A DNA stretch of 25,513 bases from JAIMBK01 sp040755975 (lineage in GTDB: Bacteria; Bacillota; Desulfotomaculia; Desulfotomaculales; Nap2-2B), in NCBI GenBank assembly GCA_040755975.1, contig JBFLZY010000040.1, positions 1-25,513 of the forward strand, read 5' to 3'. The position numbers were made by a program, and so were the translations under genes. Positions 21,377 to 25,513 of the stretch are shown here, piece after piece. Each line of letters begins with the position of its first letter. Positions within the stretch are counted from its first letter, which is position 1. A model generated the notes under the pieces. The model worked only from the letters and a program-made list of their open reading frames with translations, searched no databases and was not told where the DNA came from.

Positions 21377-23566
21377 TTAGAGCTCCATGGTGACGGTCTG
21401 GTTGGCCTCGTCCCAGTCCACCTTGGCGCCCAGGGCCTGGGCTACCCAGCGGAACGGCAGCATGGTGCGGCCATCCTTAATCTCGGCGGGAACGTCCATG
21501 GCGATGCCGACTCCGTTAATCACCATGACGTTGCTGCCGATGGTGAGCTGCACGACCTTGTCGCCCTTGATCAGGGTAACCTTGCCGTCAGCGTACAGGA
21601 TGTTCTCCGGGGTCACACCGAGGGCCTGGGCCACGTAGCGCACCGGTACGAACGTCCGGCCGTCCTTGATGTACGGAGCCACGTCCATGGTCTGCTCAAT
21701 ACCGTTCACGGTGTAACTGGTGTCGTTGATGGTGAAGACCACGGTGGCGTGCTGCTCGCCAGGCGCGGGGGTTACGCATACCGCGTTAGCAGCTACCGCT
21801 GCAGCCTTAGAATTCAGCCAAATATTCGATGTTTCAACTACCGCACCACCAACAACAGCTACATAGATGGGGCCTTCGGGGACAGTCCGGTCAAGAACAT
21901 ATTTGATCCCGCTGATTTTAATAGTACTAGGTGTGTCACTATCATTATCAATTGTCATGATTAACTTATTATCTTTGGTAAAGTCACTATCAGCGCGAGC
22001 AACCGAGTTTTTATCGATTTTAACGTCCCCTTCAACAACCTCAACTGTTGGTACTGTTGCAAAAGCAACACCCTCGGGTAATTTAAGAGCCAGTACCTGA
22101 TCTTTCTTAAGTGATCCTTTCTTAACTTCAGTAATTGTGAGATCTCCTGCTACCTGACCAGACTTACCAATCTGTACTTCCGGCTTGCTGGCGGCAGCAA
22201 TCTTCACTGGAGCAACAGCTTTTGCCACGACAAGTTCACCAGAAAGACCGGCACTACCGGAAACTGTGACCACTATGTCGCCAACTTTGCCAGCTTCAAG
22301 TGAAATTTCCACATCCTTAATCTTTAGTTCAGCAGCCCCAGAAGAAGAACCACCGCTTACAACGAACTTGGCTGTTCTATTATCACTACCGGTTAAGCCA
22401 ACAAAATCGAGATAAATACCCTTACTAGCCGAGGTATCCTTGAGAGTTGCTTCATTCCATCTGGCGTTTGCCGGTAAGGTTAGAAGTACCGTCCGATTAT
22501 TAATCAGGCTTTCCTTCATACCTTCTTTAATCACAATTTCGGCAATTTCTTGATTAGTTTTACCGGCAAATACTTCTGGAACGTCACCATCAACTTTAAT
22601 GGTCGCTCCATAATCACCATAGGTACCAACAACAATTTCATCCGGAGTAAGATCAGATTCCCCTGCAACTTCACATTTTACATCTCCGAGTTCAGCTTCG
22701 GTTTCGTCAGCGACCTCGAAATTCAGGGTAATTTCAAAGCAGGTCGCTTGAGTGGACTTAGTTGCAAGATTAATGGAGGCTTCTTCATCTTCATAATCAA
22801 TAGTGAGATCTAGATCTTGGCCCCAAATCGTCGACTCAGTAAGAGCCCCATCGGAACCCTTCCATTTAAAACCATCGGGTAAAGTGAGTTTAATAGTTTC
22901 AGCTTCAGCCTTGAGAGCACCTGCTCTATTTTCCTTTACCCGCAGCTTTACAGTAAAGTCGCTGTTTGAGGTATCCTTGTCAATAACACTAATTTCCGCA
23001 GCACCGCCTGTTACTTTACCAACTACCACGCTTCCGCTGGGGAAACCGGATGTAGATGGTGCATCAGCGACTAATTCAATATCACCACTATATCCATCGT
23101 CAACATAGGCTTCCATTTCAATTTTCAAAAAGGCTTTATCGCCGTCAGCAGGATCGTAGTTCTGGATAGTCACCTGAATCTGATTATCGTCCAGCAACTT
23201 TGCAACAAATTCGTTACCGCTGCCAGTATATAGAGAGTTATCCGTTCCCTCTACTCTTTGTGGTGCACTAATTTTTAACAAGCCATCTGTATCACCTGCA
23301 AAGGTGTATGTATCGGCAGTTACTGAAGGTGCATTTGTCTTGTCATCAATAAATTTAAAACCACTCGGAAGGCCAAAAATCACTACACTTCCATTTTTGA
23401 TAGCATCCGCAGGAATCTCCGCAATTACCGTTCCCAACTCATAGTATCCATCATCATCAACGTTTGGCACGGTCAAAGCATAATAACCCGTCGCTGCTCC
23501 CGCCGGCGTGGCCATCGGCACCAGCAATGTCGCCAGCAGGGCCAGGGTGGCCAGGATGGCAATCAA
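21377..23566 (-). CDS. S-layer-like surface protein with copper-amine-oxidase-N C-terminal domain; start region missing (silent copy)
   Basis: A 729-residue frame. It opens with a hydrophobic signal-peptide core (IAILATLALLATLLVPMATP then AGAA), followed by TGYYALTVPNVDDDGYYELG. Many Ig-like beta repeats follow. A C-terminal copper-amine-oxidase-N domain (about 612-729) has DGRTFVPVRYVAQALGV and DGRTMLPFRWVAQALGAKVD. The only in-frame start after the upstream TAA is a TTG at 23566, with a poor AGGGG 2 nt away. The basic n-region (MRKSRK) of the twin copy at 25368 is absent. The middle (about 21,800-23,430) is clearly AT-richer than both ends, as if a variable core were held between conserved ends. 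In this orientation it is probably not expressed. Confidence 0.85.
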   Translation of the reverse strand: MIAILATLALLATLLVPMATPAGAATGYYALTVPNVDDDGYYELGTVIAEIPADAIKNGSVVIFGLPSGFKFIDDKTNAPSVTADTYTFAGDTDGLLKISAPQRVEGTDNSLYTGSGNEFVAKLLDDNQIQVTIQNYDPADGDKAFLKIEMEAYVDDGYSGDIELVADAPSTSGFPSGSVVVGKVTGGAAEISVIDKDTSNSDFTVKLRVKENRAGALKAEAETIKLTLPDGFKWKGSDGALTESTIWGQDLDLTIDYEDEEASINLATKSTQATCFEITLNFEVADETEAELGDVKCEVAGESDLTPDEIVVGTYGDYGATIKVDGDVPEVFAGKTNQEIAEIVIKEGMKESLINNRTVLLTLPANARWNEATLKDTSASKGIYLDFVGLTGSDNRTAKFVVSGGSSSGAAELKIKDVEISLEAGKVGDIVVTVSGSAGLSGELVVAKAVAPVKIAAASKPEVQIGKSGQVAGDLTITEVKKGSLKKDQVLALKLPEGVAFATVPTVEVVEGDVKIDKNSVARADSDFTKDNKLIMTIDNDSDTPSTIKISGIKYVLDRTVPEGPIYVAVVGGAVVETSNIWLNSKAAAVAANAVCVTPAPGEQHATVVFTINDTSYTVNGIEQTMDVAPYIKDGRTFVPVRYVAQALGVTPENILYADGKVTLIKGDKVVQLTIGSNVMVINGVGIAMDVPAEIKDGRTMLPFRWVAQALGAKVDWDEANQTVTMEL
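23439..23565 (-). repeat. Inverted repeat, left arm (at least 127 bp, identical)
   Basis: The reverse complement of this segment is base-for-base identical to 25387-25513. It covers the signal-peptide core and the first mature residues of the S-layer-like gene. Identity stops sharply at 23565 on the inner side. The outer limit is unknown because the window ends. Confidence 0.97.
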
Positions 23567-23625
23567 TTCCCCTACATTCCCGAAAATTCCTTAAAAACGT
23601 GCCCGAATAGCAGTCGCCGGTTTTA

Positions 23626-23638
23626 TTTTTGCTAACAA
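23626..23638 (+). repeat. 13-bp direct repeat near left end of the invertible segment
   Basis: TTTTTGCTAACAA occurs here and at 25081-25093, bracketing the recombinase gene. It may be a recombinase accessory site or chance, since part of it is a T run. Confidence 0.4.
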
Positions 23639-23643
23639 TACAC

Positions 23644-23681
23644 AAAAAAAAGAGCGAGGGGTTGTTGCATGAAAGTCCCTC
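23644..23681 (-). terminator. Terminator of the recombinase gene
   Basis: Minus strand GAGGG (23677-23681) pairs with CCCTC (23656-23660) across a 16-nt loop, then GCTCTTTTTTT. It stops recombinase transcripts from running into the silent S-layer-like gene, which is consistent with that gene being off. Confidence 0.55.
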
Positions 23682-23730
23682 ACCCTCAGGCTTCAAAATA
23701 ACTCAGTTTCCTGCTCAGCAATATCTGCTG

Positions 23731-24858
23731 CTAACTTCCTGCAAACCAGGTTCCCCCGGGGAGGGCTTTTTCGATGGCTTTCACGGCCTCGGCCTGGGAA
23801 TCCGGCAGCACGTGGCTGTAGCGGTTTAAGGTAATGTTTACGCTGGAATGCCCCAGGCGTTCCGACACTATTTTCGGGTGCACACCCTGTCTTAGTAACA
23901 GTGTCGCGTGGGTGTGGCGCAGGCCATGGAAGCGAATGTCCGGCACCTCGGCCATCCGGGCGTATTTGTGGATGGCGTGTTGCAATGTACTCGGGTTCGG
24001 CGGCTTTCCTGTGCGTTTGGAATAAAATACCGGCAAGTCATCTCTCCAGGGCTCTCCTTTTCTTAACCTTTCTTCGATTTGTTGTTTCCGGTTTTGCTTT
24101 AAAATCTGCAGTGTAGTCCCGTCTAAAGGCACCCGGCGCCGGGCGGCGGCAGTCTTAGGGGGCTGGGTGCAAACCTTTCCGGGCAAGTTGACTAAAGTCC
24201 GGGTGATCTGCAAGCTCCGCCGCTCAAAGTCGATGTCCCGCCACTGCAAACCCAGGAGTTCACCCAGCCGGGCACCGGTAGACAGCGCCAGGTAAAAGAG
24301 GCAGTAATATTTGCCTCCCCGGGCAACCCGGAGAAAACGAGCGGCCTCTTCCTCCGTCCAAACCCGCATTTCTTCCTGCCTGGCCAGGGGCGGATCAACC
24401 ATATCGGCAGGATTGCAGCCAATGAATCCCCATTTCAAGGCCTTCCGCAGAGCCGCCCGCAGGGTTATGAAAAGGGCTTTTTTAGTAACCGGCTTGACCG
24501 GCAGGCGGTTCATCGCCGTCTGGATACCCCCGGCAGTGAGTTTTTGCAAAAAAAGAGGGCCGACTGCGTTTTTCCATTGCTCGACTTGCTTCTGGTAGGT
24601 ATACAGCGTTGATGGCTTAACCCTCTCCTTTGTTGCCTCAAGCCACAGATCCAGAAATTCCGGCACGGTTATCTGCTTTGTTTCAGGACGGAGCCTGGTT
24701 ACTTCCGTAATTAACCGGGCCAATTCTCTTTCCGCCTCTCTTTTTGAACCTTTTACCGTCACCCATTTTTGGCGTCTTTTCCCGGTAACGGGATCCCGCG
24801 GGAAATCCAGCACCAGCGTCCAGGATTTCCTGCTTCTTTTTCTGATGTGACCGCGCAT
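23731..24858 (-). CDS. Tyrosine recombinase / phage-type integrase
   Basis: A 375-residue recombinase. The N-terminal arm-binding domain (about 1-55) reads RKRSRKSWTLVLDFPRDPVT then GKRRQKWVTVKGSKREAERE. A core-binding SAM-like domain (65-150) and the catalytic domain (165-360) follow. The full active-site set is visible: R197 in STGARLGELLGL, K235 in PPKTAAARRRVPL, H311 and R314 in HGLRHTHATLLL, H337 in LGHSSVNITL and the nucleophile Y347 in NRYSH. The ATG has AAGGAG 9 nt upstream. No excisionase or phage genes are nearby. Instead it sits alone between inverted copies of a surface-gene 5' end, which suggests it acts as an invertase for that locus. Confidence 0.93.
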   Translation of the reverse strand: MRGHIRKRSRKSWTLVLDFPRDPVTGKRRQKWVTVKGSKREAERELARLITEVTRLRPETKQITVPEFLDLWLEATKERVKPSTLYTYQKQVEQWKNAVGPLFLQKLTAGGIQTAMNRLPVKPVTKKALFITLRAALRKALKWGFIGCNPADMVDPPLARQEEMRVWTEEEAARFLRVARGGKYYCLFYLALSTGARLGELLGLQWRDIDFERRSLQITRTLVNLPGKVCTQPPKTAAARRRVPLDGTTLQILKQNRKQQIEERLRKGEPWRDDLPVFYSKRTGKPPNPSTLQHAIHKYARMAEVPDIRFHGLRHTHATLLLRQGVHPKIVSERLGHSSVNITLNRYSHVLPDSQAEAVKAIEKALPGGTWFAGS

Positions 24859-24897
24859 AGTTTTCTCTTCTCCTTCCCTATCCTGGTTGATTGATTG

Positions 24898-24926
24898 CTA
24901 TTAAAAACATTCCGGCTAAAAGGCAA
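24898..24926 (-). promoter_or_regulatory. Candidate promoter for the recombinase
   Basis: Minus strand TTGCCT (24921-24926), 17-bp spacer, TAATAG (24898-24903), about 40 bp before the ATG. The -10 is a poor match. Confidence 0.35.
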
Positions 24927-25350
24927 CTCCCTTGAGCGATCAGCATGAAACCAGGCACCAAGATTTTTTAATTTTTTTCCCGGCGGATGGAACTTTTTAG
25001 GTTGGTCTGTTGTCTAATAAATCAGGATGCGAAAGAAGAAGGGATTAACAAAATAAATACCTGCCTGGCAACGGGGAAAATTTTTGCTAACAAAGAAGGA
25101 AAAATGGGTGAACGCGCAGAATATTCCTTTGTTGCCTGACTAATTTGCTTACTGGCTGGCTTTTATCAGCCCGTAATAGAAAACGCAGCAGTTCAACGAA
25201 GCTTTAGACGCAGCAGGAAACGAGAGATTTTCTAAAGGGGGGAGCAGCAGGTAAAAAAGGGCGACCGGCCCGCAAGAACGAAGGAAGAAAGCCTGTTTTC
25301 AGGCAACGCAAAGGCTGAAAAAGAGCAAAAAAGCAAAACCAATTTGTAAA
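24927..25350 (+). promoter_or_regulatory. Non-coding leader ahead of the right S-layer-like gene
   Basis: About 420 bp without a convincing gene, AT-rich and purine-rich toward the gene. It holds hairpins GGCTG-GCTTTTAT-CAGCC (25154-25171) and GCCTG-TTTT-CAGGC (25291-25304). The promoter of the surface gene must lie here or be made by a non-standard sigma factor, since I see no good -35/-10 pair. A long leader is common for S-layer mRNAs and is thought to stabilise them. Confidence 0.5.
25081..25093 (+). repeat. 13-bp direct repeat near right end of the invertible segment
   Basis: Second copy of TTTTTGCTAACAA, 1,455 bp from the first and in the same direction. Confidence 0.4.
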
Positions 25351-25357
25351 AAGGAGG
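25351..25357 (+). promoter_or_regulatory. Strong ribosome-binding site of the right S-layer-like gene
   Basis: AAGGAGG placed 10 nt before the ATG. It has no counterpart in front of the left copy, and is what makes the right copy look expressed. Confidence 0.9.
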
Positions 25358-25367
25358 TTCAAACTGG

Positions 25368-25513
25368 ATGCGGAAATCCAGGAAACTGATTGCCATCCTG
25401 GCCACCCTGGCCCTGCTGGCGACATTGCTGGTGCCGATGGCCACGCCGGCGGGAGCAGCGACGGGTTATTATGCTTTGACCGTGCCAAACGTTGATGATG
25501 ATGGATACTATGA
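25368..25513 (+). CDS. S-layer-like surface protein, 5' end (expressed copy), continues past the window
   Basis: 48 codons are visible. MRKSRK supplies the positive n-region, then LIAILATLALLATLLVPMAT gives the signal core. PAGAATGYYALTVPNVDDDG begins the mature protein. From codon 7 on, the DNA is identical to the inverted left copy. With a strong ribosome-binding site and an ATG, this copy should be the one translated in the present orientation. How the rest of the protein differs from the left copy cannot be seen. Confidence 0.9.
   Translation, partial: MRKSRKLIAILATLALLATLLVPMATPAGAATGYYALTVPNVDDDGYY
25387..25513 (+). repeat. Inverted repeat, right arm (at least 127 bp, identical)
   Basis: Matches the reverse complement of 23439-23565 without a mismatch. 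The match is still running when the window ends, so the true arm is longer. Confidence 0.97.

Larger units (their letters stand above)
23566..25386. mobile_element. Candidate invertible segment carrying recombinase and expression start
   Basis: The 1,821 bp between the inverted arms holds a tyrosine recombinase gene, its terminator, a non-coding stretch of about 500 bp, a strong ribosome-binding site, ATG and the first codons MRKSRK. Flipping it would join these to the left gene in frame, because the arms place the same codons at the same phase. Around the right junction, CCAGGA (25378-25383) and TCCTGG (25396-25401) are inverted arms around a 12-bp centre AACTGATTGCCA, like a recombinase core site. 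The left junction keeps 11 of 12 centre bases but only one good arm. Confidence 0.7.

Noticed and set aside
25280..25330. GCAACGCAAAGGCTG in the leader, suggestive of a cyclic-di-GMP (GEMM) riboswitch
   Set aside because: Only the ACGCAAAG core resembles it; the required GGCAAACC half and the downstream GGTAGC part are missing.

Overview
The window looks like a moderately GC-rich anaerobic Firmicute of the Peptococcaceae / Desulfotomaculum-Pelotomaculum type. The reasons are a Rex repressor, a complete siroheme-dependent (Ahb) heme pathway with two Lrp-like decarboxylase subunits and two NirJ-like radical SAM enzymes, a selenocysteine tRNA, and surface proteins ending in copper-amine-oxidase-N domains. 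The genus is an inference.

Positions 1-12,610 (minus strand) hold one long tetrapyrrole run. Transcription goes from high to low coordinates: a polyprenyl diphosphate synthase, a SirC/Met8-like dehydrogenase, hemA, hemC, a cobA-hemD fusion, ahbC, hemB, ahbD, ahbA, ahbB and hemL, then rex (own promoter) and the start of a TIGR00725 protein. Together these take glutamyl-tRNA through uroporphyrinogen III, siroheme, didecarboxysiroheme and Fe-coproporphyrin to heme. A tautomerase-like reading frame sits in the -1 frame behind a T TTT TTA heptamer at the end of ahbB. Small repeats decorate the operon: a pair of palindromes around hemC, and a 52-bp element at the ends of ahbC and ahbD.

Positions 12,800-15,230 hold a MaoC-like hydratase, a small membrane protein, a tRNA 3' fragment, an intact tRNA-Sec (UCA), and a deletion-riddled RND efflux pump remnant. 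Positions 15,300-19,760 are a graveyard of toxin-antitoxin-like and Rpn nuclease genes. It includes DUF2283, AbrB/PIN pairs, DUF433/DUF5615 and BrnT/CopG-like genes, many frameshifted or truncated, plus a fragment of a copper-amine-oxidase-N domain. At 19,960-21,180 is a TolC-like protein, odd in a Gram-positive type genome.

Positions 21,377-25,513 hold the most striking system. A 729-residue S-layer-like gene on the minus strand has lost its start codon and strong ribosome-binding site. Its first 127 bp reappear, identical and inverted, at the right edge, where they are joined to AAGGAGG, an ATG and the codons for MRKSRK. A tyrosine recombinase with a full catalytic set lies between the two copies. 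This is what a recombinase-driven invertible switch would look like: one mobile expression start, carried on a roughly 1.8-kb segment, alternately joined inside the signal-peptide codons to one of two surface-protein genes. The present orientation would have the right gene ON and the left gene OFF.
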